Shown piece by piece: positions 18,616 to 28,110 of a stretch of 64,000 nucleotides of DNA. Source of the DNA: Novilysobacter selenitireducens. GTDB taxonomy: Bacteria > Pseudomonadota > Gammaproteobacteria > Xanthomonadales > Xanthomonadaceae. The notes beneath the pieces were generated by a model, which was not told the DNA's origin, did not search any database, and saw only the letters and a program-made list of their open reading frames with translations. Every line of letters starts with the position of its first letter. Positions within the stretch are counted from its first letter, which is position 1. The stretch is taken from contig NZ_JAINZW010000002.1 of the NCBI RefSeq assembly GCF_020026895.1, positions 124,001 to 188,000 on the forward strand, read 5' to 3'. The translations under genes and the position numbers were made by a program.

Positions 18616-18643
18616 GGTCGTCTACTGCCCGTTGTTTCGACAG

Positions 18644-18672
18644 ACCCCGCCGTGCGCGGGGTTTGTTGTTTC
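18644..18672 (+). terminator. Rho-independent terminator after dksA-like gene
   Basis: ACCCCGC (18644-18650) pairs with GCGGGGT (18656-18662) around a 5-nt loop, followed by TTGTTGTTT. It lies 28 bp after the stop codon. Confidence 0.75.
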
Positions 18673-18841
18673 AGGGGCTGGAGGCTAGGGGCTGGGGCTC
18701 GGGAGCACCGATGAAAAGCATCGTCATCCGAGCTCGAGGAGCCTGCTTCACTCGCACCAGTGGACAGCGGTTCCCCGTTGCTCCCTGGATGCCGTCACCT
18801 GTCTCACGGCTTCGGCCAATCTCTAGCCCCTAGCCCCATCA

Positions 18842-20170
18842 TCAATGCAGATCGCGCAAATCGAGCCGCCGCAACCTGGGCGCAAGCCGCGAGGTGGCGC
18901 CGACCACGGCCATCGTCATGAAGCCGCCGAACACGACCGCCGGCACCAGCCCCAACAGCCGCGCCATCGACCCGGCGTAGAACGCGCCCAGTTCGTTCGA
19001 CGAGCCGATGAACAGCCCGTTGATCGATGACACCCGCCCACGCATCGCGTCGGGCGTGGCCAGTTGCAGGATGGTGGACCGCAGCACCACCGACACGCCG
19101 TCGCACAGGCCCGAACACAGCAGGAAGAATGCCGACAGCCAGAAGTGCGTCGACAGGCCGAAGCCGATGATGCACAGCCCGAACCCGGCTACCGCGAACA
19201 GCAAGAGCCGGCCGGCGTTGCGGGTCGGCGGGCGGCGCGCCAGCCACAAGCCGACCGTGACCGCGCCCAGCGCAGGCATCGCGCGCAGGATGCCGAGGCC
19301 CTGCGGGCCGTAGTCCAGGATTTCGGTGATGAAGGCCGGCAACAGCGATACCGCGCCACCCAGCAGCACCGCGAACATGTCCAGCGCGAGTGCCCCCAGC
19401 AGGATCTGATGGCCGAACACGAACTGCAGGCCCTCGCGAATGCTCGCGAACACCGGCGCGCGCTGCAGCAGCACCGGCGGCTCGGTTACCCGCAACACAC
19501 CTACGGCCAGTGCGGCGCCCACGGCCAGCACCATCGCCATGGCGTACGCAACATCCTTGCCGGCCCAGCCGATCAGCACGCCACCGATGGCGGGTCCGAG
19601 CACCAGACCCAGCTGGAACACGACGCTGCCCACGCCCGCGCCACGCGCGAACTGGTCGCGCGGCAGCACGCGCGCAAACAGCGCGTTGTAGACCGGCCCG
19701 AGGAAGGCGCGCACCACGCCGGTCAGTGCGATCGCCATGTAGATTGGCCAGGTGCGCGGCGCATCCGCGGACCCCGTGGAGATCCACCCCGAGGCCACGG
19801 CCACCAGGATCGACGCCGTCACCGCCAGTCCCAGGCAAGCCACCAGCCCGAGCTTGCGACGCGGCAGGTGGTCGACGAGGTAGCCCGCGAACGGCGCGGT
19901 GCAAAAGTAGGGCAGCACCTCGGCCAGGCCGATCAGGCCCAGCGAGAACGGATCTCGCGTCAGTTCGTAGACGTGCCAACCGACGGTGACCGCGACGATC
20001 TGGTACGACAGGATCGTCAGGATCCGGTAGCTCAGCAGGCCCAGGAAACCACGGTTGCCCAGTGGGCTGCCAGGTGACGATTGCGACGCGTTCGAAGGCG
20101 GCAGCGCGGCTTCGGGCGGCCCCGCCGGGCCGACCGGCGGGTCGGGCGGCACGCCCTGTGGCGGGCTCAC
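18842..20170 (-). CDS. MFS transporter (MFS_3/EntS-like)
   Basis: 442 aa with about 12 hydrophobic segments. The cytoplasmic loop YLVDHLPRRKLG fits the D-x(3)-RR motif of major facilitators, and the arrangement resembles the MFS_3 group of exporters. Substrate cannot be inferred. The start is a GTG at 20170 overlapping the sufE stop (GTGA), so it is coupled to sufE; the first 40 residues are Pro-rich and cytoplasmic. The functional link to SufE is unclear and the pairing may be only transcriptional. Confidence 0.8.
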   Translation of the reverse strand: MSPPQGVPPDPPVGPAGPPEAALPPSNASQSSPGSPLGNRGFLGLLSYRILTILSYQIVAVTVGWHVYELTRDPFSLGLIGLAEVLPYFCTAPFAGYLVDHLPRRKLGLVACLGLAVTASILVAVASGWISTGSADAPRTWPIYMAIALTGVVRAFLGPVYNALFARVLPRDQFARGAGVGSVVFQLGLVLGPAIGGVLIGWAGKDVAYAMAMVLAVGAALAVGVLRVTEPPVLLQRAPVFASIREGLQFVFGHQILLGALALDMFAVLLGGAVSLLPAFITEILDYGPQGLGILRAMPALGAVTVGLWLARRPPTRNAGRLLLFAVAGFGLCIIGFGLSTHFWLSAFFLLCSGLCDGVSVVLRSTILQLATPDAMRGRVSSINGLFIGSSNELGAFYAGSMARLLGLVPAVVFGGFMTMAVVGATSRLAPRLRRLDLRDLH

Positions 20171-20619
20171 GCTTCGGCCTTCGCCCGCTCGCGGATGAAG
20201 GACAGCAGCGCCGCCAGCCCGTTGCTGCGCGTGGGAGAGAGGTGCTTGGCCAGGCCGATGTCGGCGATGTAGTCGGCGTCGGTGGCGGCGATTTCCGCGG
20301 CGCTGCGTCCCGAATACACGCGCAGCGCCAGATAGATCAGCCCGGAGACGATCGCCGAGTCGCTGATGGCGTGGAAATCCAGGCGCGCGGCATCGCCCTC
20401 GGCGACGATCCAGACCATCGACTGGCAGCCGTGCAGGCGGTGCTGCTCGGTCTTCCAATCCGCCGGCAGGTCCGGCAGCTTGCGACCCAGGTCGATCAGG
20501 TACTGGTAGCGCTCTGCCCAGTCACTGAAAAAGGCGAACTCGTCGCGGATCGCGGCCTGGGCCTCGGTCGCGGTGGGTTCGATGGGGAACGGACTGGTGG
20601 GGGCGGCGATGGTGTTCAT
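20167..20619 (-). CDS. sufE: cysteine desulfuration protein SufE
   Basis: 150 aa. Matches SufE/YgdK proteins: RYQYLIDLGRKLPDLP, then HGCQSMVWI with the sulfur-accepting Cys (about residue 65). SufE takes persulfide sulfur from a SufS-type cysteine desulfurase and passes it to the iron-sulfur scaffold. No suf partner is in the window. It is the first gene of a two-gene unit with the MFS transporter. Confidence 0.9.
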   Translation of the reverse strand: MNTIAAPTSPFPIEPTATEAQAAIRDEFAFFSDWAERYQYLIDLGRKLPDLPADWKTEQHRLHGCQSMVWIVAEGDAARLDFHAISDSAIVSGLIYLALRVYSGRSAAEIAATDADYIADIGLAKHLSPTRSNGLAALLSFIRERAKAEA

Positions 20620-20669
20620 TGCGAAGCGATTTTACGCGTCGCGCCGGCGCCACGCGCGTGGGCAGCTTC

Positions 20670-20848
20670 TACTCCTCCCCCTGCTTGCAGGGGGAGGTTG
20701 GGAGGGGGTGCTTTGAACTGCGTCGTTAGGAAACCACCCCTCCCCAACCCCTCCGGCCCGCCGGCATAGCCGGCGGTCGTTCGTGGGGCTGCGAGCCAAT
20801 GGCTCGCAGTCAGCCCTCCTCACCCCCTGCAAGCAGGGGAGGGGGATA
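20670..20848. repeat. composite palindromic intergenic element
   Basis: The sufE-cysS gap is filled by nested inverted repeats. The ends pair imperfectly: CTCCTCCCCCTGCTTGCAGG near 20672 and CACCCCCTGCAAGCAGGGGA near 20821. Inside are GGTTGGGAGGGGG against CCCCTCCCCAACC, CGCCGGCATAGCCGGCGG (about 20759-20776) and CTGCGAGCC-AAT-GGCTCGCAG (about 20789-20809). No gene is seen in it. Confidence 0.6.
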
Positions 20849-20865
20849 ACCAGCGAATCGGGAGA

Positions 20866-22233
20866 TCAGCCCCGCTTCCACCGCACGCCCTGCGGCGTGT
20901 CTTCCAGCAGGACGCCCTCGGCGGCGAGCTGGTCGCGGATCGCGTCGGCGCGGGCGAAGTCGCGCGCCTGCTTGGCGGCGATGCGTTCATCGATCAACGC
21001 CTGGATGCGGGCATCGTCATCGCTCCCCGCACCGCGCGAGAACCACGCAGCCGGGTCCTGCTGCAGCAGCCCCAACGCAAGGCCCGCGCCGAGCAGTTCC
21101 GATTTCAACCGCGTGCGCTCGTCCATCGACGTCGCCTTGCGCGCCTCGCCGGCGATCCGCGCGACCTCGGCCAGTGCCTGCGGCGTGTTGAGGTCGTCGT
21201 CCAGCGCGGTATCGATGGCGGACGGAATCGCTGGCGCGGCGTCCACATCCGCGAGGTCGCGCAGGGTGCCGTAAAGCCGGTCCAGGGTGCGCACGCTCTG
21301 CTCGATCAGGCCGTCCGACCAGTCCAGTGGCTGGCGGTAGTGCGCCGACAGCAGCGCGTAGCGCAGGGCTTCGGGCGGGTGCGCGCGTACCAGGTCGTGG
21401 ACCTTCTCGATGTTTCCCAGTGACTTGCTCATCTTGGCGCCGCCGAAGTTGAGCATGCCGTTGTGCAGCCAGAAGCGCGCGAACGGCTTGCCGCCGTGCG
21501 CGCACTCGCTCTGCGCGATCTCGTTCTCGTGGTGCGGGAACTGCAGGTCCACGCCGCCGGCGTGGATGTCGATGGTCTCGCCCAGGTGCGCGGCGGCCAT
21601 GGCCGAGCACTCGATGTGCCAACCCGGCCGGCCGCGGCCCCACGGCGAGTCCCAGCCGGGCAGGTCGTCGGTGGACGGCTTCCACAGCACGAAGTCGCCG
21701 GGGTCGCGCTTGTACGGCGCCACGTCCACGCGCGCGCCGGCCAGCATTTCGTCGGTGTCGCGGCGCGACAGCTTGCCGTAGCCGTCGAAGCTGCCGACCG
21801 AGAACAGCACGTGCCCCTCGGCGGCGTAGGCGTGGCCCGAGTCGATCAGCCGCTCGATCATCGTGGTGATCGGCCCGATGTGCGCGGTGGCTTCGGGCTC
21901 CAGGTCCGGCGGCGCCACGCCCAGCGCGGCCATGTCCTCGCGGTAGGCCTGCGCGAAGCGGCCGGTGATATCGCCGATCGGCACGCCGGCCTCGCGCGCA
22001 GCGGCGTTGATCTTGTCGTCGACGTCGGTGATGTTGCGCGCGTAGGCCAGCGCGCCGAAACGTCGGCGCAGCAGGTCGGCCAGCACGCCGAACACGACCG
22101 GGCCGCGCGCGTTGCCGATGTGCACGTAGTTGTAGACCGTCGGCCCGCAGACATACATCGTCGTGCGCGCGGGGTCGGCCGGCTGGAACGGTTCGACCCG
22201 GCGGGTCAGGCTGTTGAACAGGTGCAGGCTCAT
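20866..22233 (-). CDS. cysS: cysteinyl-tRNA synthetase
   Basis: 455 aa class I synthetase. Shows [15 protein letters not shown] with the zinc Cys and HIGN motif, [18 protein letters not shown] with a second zinc Cys, [10 protein letters not shown] and KMSKSLGN. It charges tRNA-Cys with cysteine. The ATG at 22233 ([16 protein letters not shown]) is the family start. It is divergent from the secreted-protein gene at 22368 across 134 bp. Confidence 0.95.
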   Translation of the reverse strand: MSLHLFNSLTRRVEPFQPADPARTTMYVCGPTVYNYVHIGNARGPVVFGVLADLLRRRFGALAYARNITDVDDKINAAAREAGVPIGDITGRFAQAYREDMAALGVAPPDLEPEATAHIGPITTMIERLIDSGHAYAAEGHVLFSVGSFDGYGKLSRRDTDEMLAGARVDVAPYKRDPGDFVLWKPSTDDLPGWDSPWGRGRPGWHIECSAMAAAHLGETIDIHAGGVDLQFPHHENEIAQSECAHGGKPFARFWLHNGMLNFGGAKMSKSLGNIEKVHDLVRAHPPEALRYALLSAHYRQPLDWSDGLIEQSVRTLDRLYGTLRDLADVDAAPAIPSAIDTALDDDLNTPQALAEVARIAGEARKATSMDERTRLKSELLGAGLALGLLQQDPAAWFSRGAGSDDDARIQALIDERIAAKQARDFARADAIRDQLAAEGVLLEDTPQGVRWKRG

Positions 22234-22367
22234 GGGCACGGCGGCGGCGGGACGGCCGGCCATTCTAGCCGCCGATGGCCCCGTGCCAGCTGCCATGACA
22301 GGCACGATTCAGTCCGCAAGCCCCTGTTGCACCTACAATTCCCGGACTTGCCCGAGCCAAGAGCCCG

Positions 22368-22820
22368 ATGCGCCGCCTTCTCCTGACGACCACCCTGCTG
22401 ATGTCCCTTGCCGCCGCGCCGTCGGTGGCCCAGCAGAACACCGTCATCCAGACCGAGAACGTGCGCTACGACTACGCGCACGTGCTGCGCGTGACCCCCG
22501 TGTACCAGACCCTCACCGCCACGCGGATGGAAGAGCAGTGCGACCAGTCGCCGCGTGCCGATGGTGGCGGCGATTCGCGCCTGTCGCGGGTGGTCGATGC
22601 GGTGCGCGATGCGCTGGGGCGCGAGCAGTCCAGTCCCGGCTCCGATCCGGCGTGCCGGTCCGTGCCCGTCGAACGCGAGTTCCGCCGGCCGATCGCCTAC
22701 GACGTGGACTACGCCTACAAGGGCGCCAAGTACCGCTCGCGCCTGCCCGACGACCCGGGCAACCGCCTGCGTATCCGGGTGTCGGTGACCCCGGCGATCG
22801 CGGGAACCCCCGTCCAGTGA
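22368..22820 (+). CDS. small secreted protein of unknown function, UmoD/glycine-zipper-protein-like C-terminus
   Basis: 150 aa. Signal peptide 1-21 (cleavage after SVA) and then a soluble region with two cysteines (near 59 and 95). The patterns ENVRYDYAHVLRVTPVYQT and YDVDYAYKGAKYRSRLPDDP recall the ends of periplasmic glycine-zipper 2TM/UmoD-like proteins, but the Gly-zipper itself is missing. Function unknown; it is most likely periplasmic. TACAAT at 22334 could be a -10 element. Confidence 0.7.
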   Translation: MRRLLLTTTLLMSLAAAPSVAQQNTVIQTENVRYDYAHVLRVTPVYQTLTATRMEEQCDQSPRADGGGDSRLSRVVDAVRDALGREQSSPGSDPACRSVPVEREFRRPIAYDVDYAYKGAKYRSRLPDDPGNRLRIRVSVTPAIAGTPVQ

Positions 22821-22876
22821 CCGCCCGTGTGCGCCGCTTGCGCGCCCTGCGGTCGCGTGCGAGCATTCGCCCCCTC

Positions 22877-22981
22877 ATGACCCAGACCCGCGCCGACGCC
22901 GACGTCATCACCTCCGCCTGGATGGCGGCGGGCATGACCTCGCGCGCGCGCCGACCGTTGCCCCCCAACCAGGCTGGGTAA
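22877..22981 (+). CDS. possible leader peptide of an argF' attenuator
   Basis: A 34-codon frame ends 102 bp before argF'. Its tail contains SRARRPLPPNQAG, with Arg-Ala-Arg-Arg codons eleven residues before the stop. A terminator hairpin follows 30 bp later, and a sequence just after the stop could pair with that hairpin. This is the arrangement of transcription attenuation. The ribosome-binding site is weak and Arg content is only four residues, so the call is tentative. Confidence 0.35.
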   Translation: MTQTRADADVITSAWMAAGMTSRARRPLPPNQAG

Positions 22982-23040
22982 CGGCGCTCCACGCGTCCGC
23001 GTCTTACGACGAACCCGGCCTCCGCGCCGGGTTTCTTCGT
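22982..23040 (+). terminator. terminator hairpin upstream of argF', with a competing pairing
   Basis: AACCCGGC (23012-23019) pairs with GCCGGGTT (23026-23033), followed by TCTTCGTTCT. CGGCGC (22982-22987) can instead pair with GCGCCG (23024-23029), disrupting the terminator. It may simply end upstream transcription or act as an arginine attenuator with the small frame just before it. Confidence 0.6.
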
Positions 23041-23082
23041 TCTAGGGAAAGCCCGGCCATCGCCCCCACCGATGGACTCCCC

Positions 23083-24114
23083 ATGACTTCCACCCCTCGG
23101 CTTGCAACACCCCGGCACTTCCTCAACACCCAGGACTGGTCGCGCACCAACCTCGACGCGCTGCTGGCCGACGCTGCGCGCTTCAAGCGCGAGAAGCTCG
23201 GCGACGCGCTGAAAGGCAAGTCGATTGCGCTGGTGTTCTTCAACCCGTCCATGCGCACGCGCACCAGCTTCGAGCTCGGTGCGTTCCAGCTGGGCGGGCA
23301 TGCGGTGGTGCTGCAGCCCGGCAAGGACGCGTGGCCGATCGAGTTCGACCTGGGCACGGTGATGGACGGCGACACCGAGGAGCACATCGCCGAAGTGGCG
23401 CGCGTGCTGGGCCGGTACGTCGACCTGATCGGCGTGCGCGCGTTCCCGAAGTTCGTCGACTGGTCGATCGACCGCCAGGACCGCGTGCTTGAGAGCTTCG
23501 CGCGGTACTCGCCGGTGCCGGTGATCAACATGGAGACCATCACCCACCCCTGCCAGGAGCTGGCGCATGCGCTGGCGCTGCAGGAGCACTTCGGCACCAC
23601 CGACCTGCGCGGCAAGAAGTACGTCCTGACCTGGACCTACCACCCCAAGCCACTCAACACGGCGGTGGCCAACTCCGCACTGACGATCGCCACGCGCCTG
23701 GGCATGGACGTGACCCTGCTGTGCCCGACGCCGGAGTACGTGCTCGACGAGCGCTACATGGGCTGGGCCGAGGCCAACGTCGCCGAGAGCGGCGGATCGC
23801 TTGCGGTCAGCCATGACATCCAAAGCGCCTATGCCGGCGCCGACGTGGTGTACGCCAAGAGCTGGGGCGCGCTGCCGTACTTCGGCAACTGGGCGCCGGA
23901 AAAGCCCATCCGCGACCGCTACACGCACTTCATCGTGGACGAGGCGAAGATGGCGTTGACCAACAACGCCGTCTTCAGCCATTGCCTGCCGCTGCGCCGC
24001 AACGTCAAGGCGACCGACGCGGTGATGGACTCGCCCAGCTGCATCGCCATCGACGAGGCTGAGAACCGGCTACACGTGCAGAAGGCGGTGATGGCGGCGC
24101 TCATCGGCCGATAG
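23083..24114 (+). CDS. argF': N-acetyl-L-ornithine carbamoyltransferase
   Basis: 343 aa. Carbamoyl-phosphate loop [12 protein letters not shown] (53-64), HPCQELAHA (155-163) and [13 protein letters not shown] (300-312). The last carries the Lys (309) expected to correspond to the carboxylated lysine of Xanthomonas acetylornithine transcarbamylase. The enzyme makes N-acetylcitrulline rather than citrulline. The neighbouring acetylcitrulline deacetylase and fused NAGK/NAGS genes support this over an ordinary OTCase. First gene of the arginine cluster. Confidence 0.92.
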   Translation: MTSTPRLATPRHFLNTQDWSRTNLDALLADAARFKREKLGDALKGKSIALVFFNPSMRTRTSFELGAFQLGGHAVVLQPGKDAWPIEFDLGTVMDGDTEEHIAEVARVLGRYVDLIGVRAFPKFVDWSIDRQDRVLESFARYSPVPVINMETITHPCQELAHALALQEHFGTTDLRGKKYVLTWTYHPKPLNTAVANSALTIATRLGMDVTLLCPTPEYVLDERYMGWAEANVAESGGSLAVSHDIQSAYAGADVVYAKSWGALPYFGNWAPEKPIRDRYTHFIVDEAKMALTNNAVFSHCLPLRRNVKATDAVMDSPSCIAIDEAENRLHVQKAVMAALIGR

Positions 24115-24175
24115 ACCTACCCATTCCATGCCGCCCCATGCCGGGCGGTTGCCAACGAATCGAACCGGAAGTCCC

Positions 24176-25375
24176 ATGACCACGAACCGCGACATCGTTC
24201 TCGCCTTCTCCGGCGGCCTCGACACCAGCTTCTGCGTGCCTTACCTGCAGGAGCGCGGCTGGAGCGTCCATACAGTGTTCGCCGACACGGGCGGCGTCGA
24301 CGCCGAGGAGCGTGACTTCATCGAGGGCCGCGCCGCCGAACTGGGCGTGGCCTCGCACGTCACCGTCGACGGAGGACCGGCCATCTGGGAAGGCTTCGTC
24401 AAACCGTTCGTGTGGGCGGGCGAGGGTTACCAGGGCCAGTACCCGCTGCTGGTGTCGGACCGCTACCTGATCGTCGAAGCCGCGCTCAAGCGCTGCGCCG
24501 AGCTGGGCACGCGTGCCATCGCCCACGGCTGCACCGGCATGGGCAACGACCAGGTGCGCTTCGACCTGGCGGTGAAGGCGTTGGGCGATTACGAGATCGT
24601 GGCGCCGATCCGCGAGATCCAGAAGGAGCACACCGAAGTCCGCGCGTACGAGCAGAAGTACCTAGAGGACCGCGGCTTTGGCGTGCGGGCCAAGCAGCAG
24701 GCCTACACCATCAACGAGAACCTGCTGGGCCTGACGATGTCCGGCGGTGAGATCGACCGCTGGCAGGCGCCCGGCGAGGGCGCGGTGGGCTGGTGCAAGC
24801 CGCGCGCCGAGTGGCCCGCCGAGCCGCTGCGCGTGCGCATCGCCTTCGAGAAGGGCGAGGCGGTGTCGCTGGATGGCGAGCGCATGGCCGGGCACGACCT
24901 GCTGGCCAGGCTCAACGGGTTGTTCGCGCGGTACGGCGTCGGTCGCGGCCTGTACACCGGCGACACCACCATCGGCCTGAAGGGACGGATCATCTTCGAG
25001 GCACCGGGCCTGGCCGCGCTGCTGACTGCGCACCGCGCGCTGGAGGAGGCGGTGCTGAGCAAGCTGCAGAACCGCTTCAAGCCGGACGTCGCGCGCAAGT
25101 GGGTCGAGCTGGTCTACGAAGGCTTCTTCCACGATCCGCTCAAGACCGACCTCGAGGCGTTCCTGGCGTCCAGCCAGGGCGCCGTCAACGGCGAGGTCGT
25201 GCTGGAAACGCACGGCGGCAGCGTCGGCGCGGTGGCAATCGAGTCGCCCCACATCCTCAACGCCAAGGGCGCGACCTACGCGCAGGCGGCGGACTGGGGC
25301 GTGGCCGAGGCCGAGGGTTTCATCAAGCTGTTCGGGATGAGCAGCACGCTGTGGGCCGAGGTCAACCGCACCTGA
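24176..25375 (+). CDS. argG: argininosuccinate synthase
   Basis: 399 aa. ATP-pyrophosphatase P-loop [11 protein letters not shown] near the N-terminus, then [14 protein letters not shown] and EGFFHDPLK. It joins citrulline and aspartate to give argininosuccinate. ATG at 24176 ([16 protein letters not shown]). It lies 61 bp after argF'. The following 223-bp gap is packed with four REP-type elements. Confidence 0.95.
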   Translation: MTTNRDIVLAFSGGLDTSFCVPYLQERGWSVHTVFADTGGVDAEERDFIEGRAAELGVASHVTVDGGPAIWEGFVKPFVWAGEGYQGQYPLLVSDRYLIVEAALKRCAELGTRAIAHGCTGMGNDQVRFDLAVKALGDYEIVAPIREIQKEHTEVRAYEQKYLEDRGFGVRAKQQAYTINENLLGLTMSGGEIDRWQAPGEGAVGWCKPRAEWPAEPLRVRIAFEKGEAVSLDGERMAGHDLLARLNGLFARYGVGRGLYTGDTTIGLKGRIIFEAPGLAALLTAHRALEEAVLSKLQNRFKPDVARKWVELVYEGFFHDPLKTDLEAFLASSQGAVNGEVVLETHGGSVGAVAIESPHILNAKGATYAQAADWGVAEAEGFIKLFGMSSTLWAEVNRT

Positions 25376-25383
25376 CCCTGTCC

Positions 25384-25581
25384 TGTAGGAGCGGCTTCAG
25401 CCGCGATGCGCACGCCGCGTCATGGTGTGAATCACGTCTGCGTCGTCCTTCGGACATTGCTCGGGTGTAGGAGCGATGTGAGTCGCGATGACACGGTCGC
25501 ACCGACCATCCGGTCGCGACTGACGTCGCTCCTACAAGGAACTGAATTCAAGAACCGCTCGCGGCTGAAGCCGCTCCTACA
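25384..25581. repeat. REP cluster with two element types between argG and argE'
   Basis: Four elements: type A TGTAGGAGCGGCTTCAGCCG (25384-25407), type B TGTAGGAGCGATGTGAGTCG (25466-25489), inverted type B GTCGCGACTGACGTCGCTCC (25513-25536), and inverted type A (25559-25581). The inverted nesting A-B-b-a makes a large potential cruciform. Confidence 0.85.
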
Positions 25582-25598
25582 GGATCCCGGTCATCGAC

Positions 25599-26684
25599 AT
25601 GCTGTCTGAAACCCTCCGCCACCTCGAAGCACTCGTGTCGTTCGATACGCGCAACCCGCCGCGCGCGATCGGCACGGGCGGCATGTTCGACTACCTGCGC
25701 GCACAACTGCCGGGCTTCCGCGTCGAGGTCACCGACCACGGCGACGGCGCGGTGTCGATGCTGGCCGTGCGTGGCGCGCCGCGGCGCGTGTTCAACGTGC
25801 ACCTGGATACCGTGCCGGACTCGCCGGCGTGGACCGCCAGCCCGCATCGCCTGCGCGTCACCGGGGACCGGGTCATCGGCCTGGGCGCCTGCGACATCAA
25901 GGGCGCTGCGGCGGGTCTGCTGGCCGCCGCAGCGGAAACCACGGGCGATGCCGCCTTCCTGTTCTCCACCGACGAGGAGGCCAACGACGCGCGCTGCATC
26001 GGGGCGTTCCTCGCCAGCGACCACGGCTTCACCGAAGCGGTCGTGGCCGAGCCGACCAACTGCGAGGCCGTGCTGGCACACCGCGGCATCAGCTCGGTGC
26101 TGATGCACTTCCGGGGTGTCGCCGGCCACGCGTCCGGCGCCAACGCGATGCAGGCCAGCGCGTTGCACCAGGCCATGCGCTGGGGCAACCGCGCGCTGGA
26201 CCTGGTCGAGGCCGAGTCGCACCAGCGCTTCGGCGGGCTCACCGGCCTGCGCTTCAACATCGGCAAGGTCGAAGGCGGCATCAAGGCCAACATGATCGCG
26301 CCCAGCGCGCAGGTCCGCTTCGGGTTCCGCCCGCTGCCATCCATGTCGATCGACACGCTGCACGAGCGTTTCGGCACCCTGGTCGAGGCGGGCGCGGTGG
26401 AGCGTTACGAGGAAACCTTCCGGGGCCCGTCGCTGCCGTCGGGCGACATCGCCACCGCCGAGGACCGTCGCCTGGAGGCGCGCGACCTGGCCGAGGCACT
26501 GGACCTGCCGATCGGAAACGCGGTGGACTTCTGGACCGAGGCCTCGCTGTTCTCGGCCGCGGGCATGACGGCCATTGTCTACGGCCCCGGTGAAATCGCC
26601 CAGGCGCACACCGCCGACGAATGGGTGGCGCTGGAGCAGCTCGAACGCTACGCCCACTCGGTCAAGCGCATCCTCGCCACCTGA
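25599..26684 (+). CDS. argE': N-acetyl-L-citrulline deacetylase
   Basis: 361 aa M20-family metallohydrolase. FNVHLDTVPDS and GLGACDIKGAAAGLL carry the first metal ligands, FLFSTDEEAND the catalytic Glu pair, and RGVAGHASG lies in the dimerisation lid. In the Xanthomonas-type pathway this enzyme removes the acetyl group from N-acetylcitrulline to give citrulline for ArgG. Placement between argG and the fused kinase/synthase supports this over plain acetylornithine deacetylase. Confidence 0.9.
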   Translation: MLSETLRHLEALVSFDTRNPPRAIGTGGMFDYLRAQLPGFRVEVTDHGDGAVSMLAVRGAPRRVFNVHLDTVPDSPAWTASPHRLRVTGDRVIGLGACDIKGAAAGLLAAAAETTGDAAFLFSTDEEANDARCIGAFLASDHGFTEAVVAEPTNCEAVLAHRGISSVLMHFRGVAGHASGANAMQASALHQAMRWGNRALDLVEAESHQRFGGLTGLRFNIGKVEGGIKANMIAPSAQVRFGFRPLPSMSIDTLHERFGTLVEAGAVERYEETFRGPSLPSGDIATAEDRRLEARDLAEALDLPIGNAVDFWTEASLFSAAGMTAIVYGPGEIAQAHTADEWVALEQLERYAHSVKRILAT

Positions 26685-26686
26685 CC

Positions 26687-26750
26687 TGCAGGAGCGGCTT
26701 CGGCCGCGAATGCACTCCGGCACCTTTCATCGCGGCTGAAGCCGCTCCCA
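26687..26750. repeat. inverted pair of REP-type A elements
   Basis: GGAGCGGCTTCGGCCGCGAA (ending 26710) and the facing copy ATCGCGGCTGAAGCCGCTCC (26729-26748) fill the argE'-argAB gap. The first arm has diverged slightly (TTCGG for TTCAG). Confidence 0.8.
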
Positions 26751-26769
26751 GCGGAAAGCAACGCCACGA

Positions 26770-28110
26770 ATGAACGCCACGCCCGCCCCGCACGACCCGC
26801 AGACGCGCCAGACCATCGTCCGGCTGCTGTCATCGATGGCCAGTGCCAAGGAGATCAGCCAGTACCTCAAGCGTTTCTCGCAGCTGGACGCCGCGCGCTT
26901 CGCGGTGGTCAAGGTCGGTGGCGCGGTGTTGCGCGACGACCTCGAAGCGCTGACGTCGTCGCTGGCATTCCTGCAGGACGTCGGCCTGACGCCCATCGTG
27001 ATCCACGGCGCCGGCCCGCAGCTGGACGCGGCGATGGCGGACGCCGGGATCGAGAAGCGGACCGTCGACGGCCTGCGCGTGACCTCGCCCGAAGCGCTGG
27101 CGGTGGTGCGCCGCGTGGCCCACGCCGAGAACCTGCGGCTGGTGGAAGCGCTGCAGGCGGCGGACGCGCGCGCCACGTCGATTGTGTCCGGCGTGTTCGA
27201 GGCGGACTACGTCGATCGCGACCGGCTTGGCCTGGTCGGGCAGGTCGCCCGCGTGGAGCTGGCGCCGATCCAGGCGAGCCTGCAGGCCGGGTCGATCCCG
27301 GTGATCGCCAGCCTCGGCGAGACCGCCGGTGGCCAGATCCTCAACATCAACGCCGACTTCGCCGCCAACGAGCTCGTACAGGTGCTGCAGCCGTACAAGA
27401 TCGTATTCCTCACCGGCACCGGCGGGTTGCTGGACGGGGAGGGCCGGGTCATCGACTCGATCAACCTGTCCACCGAGTACGACCACCTGATGGCGCAGCC
27501 GTGGATCAACGGCGGCATGCGCGTGAAGATCGAACAGGTGAAGCAGTTGCTGGACCGGCTGCCGCTGTCGTCCTCGGTGTCGATCACGCGGCCGTCGGAG
27601 CTGGCCAAGGAACTGTTCACCCACAAGGGCTCGGGCACGCTGGTGCGGCGCGGCGAGCGCGTGTTGCAGGCCGGCGACTGGGCGTCGCTGGACCTGCCGC
27701 GACTCAAGTCGCTGATCGGGTCGGCCTTCGGCAAGACGCTGGCGCCGGACTACTTCGAGCGCACCGCGCTGCACCGCGCCTATGTCAGCGAGAACTACCG
27801 CGCCGCGGTGATCCTCACGCGCGAGGACGCGGGCATCTACCTGGACAAGTTCGCGGTGCTGGACGACGCGCAGGGCGAAGGCCTGGGCCGCGCGGTGTGG
27901 CAGATGATGCGCGAGGAGAACGACCGCCTGTTCTGGCGCTCCCGCCATGGCAACCCGGTCAACGCGTTCTATTACGCCGAGGCCGACGGCCACGTGCGGC
28001 AGGCGCGCTGGAATGCGTTCTGGATCGGGTTGGAGGACTTCGCCGCGATCGAACGCTGCGTGGCGCACTGCCGCGACCGCGTGCCGACGTTGCTGGAGGC
28101 CGTGCCGTGA
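26770..28110 (+). CDS. argAB: bifunctional N-acetylglutamate kinase/synthase
   Basis: 446 aa. N-terminal amino-acid kinase domain (about 45-280; [27 protein letters not shown]) fused to a C-terminal GNAT domain (about 290-446). This vertebrate-like NAGK/NAGS fusion is characteristic of Xanthomonadales. It makes N-acetylglutamate and phosphorylates it, the first two steps of arginine synthesis. The stop overlaps the argC start (GTGA). Arginine feedback is expected from the family but not visible here. Confidence 0.93.
   Translation: MNATPAPHDPQTRQTIVRLLSSMASAKEISQYLKRFSQLDAARFAVVKVGGAVLRDDLEALTSSLAFLQDVGLTPIVIHGAGPQLDAAMADAGIEKRTVDGLRVTSPEALAVVRRVAHAENLRLVEALQAADARATSIVSGVFEADYVDRDRLGLVGQVARVELAPIQASLQAGSIPVIASLGETAGGQILNINADFAANELVQVLQPYKIVFLTGTGGLLDGEGRVIDSINLSTEYDHLMAQPWINGGMRVKIEQVKQLLDRLPLSSSVSITRPSELAKELFTHKGSGTLVRRGERVLQAGDWASLDLPRLKSLIGSAFGKTLAPDYFERTALHRAYVSENYRAAVILTREDAGIYLDKFAVLDDAQGEGLGRAVWQMMREENDRLFWRSRHGNPVNAFYYAEADGHVRQARWNAFWIGLEDFAAIERCVAHCRDRVPTLLEAVP

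Noticed and set aside
25384-25581. CRISPR-like array
   Set aside because: Units alternate in orientation, occur at irregular spacing and recur singly or in pairs elsewhere; no cas gene is present.
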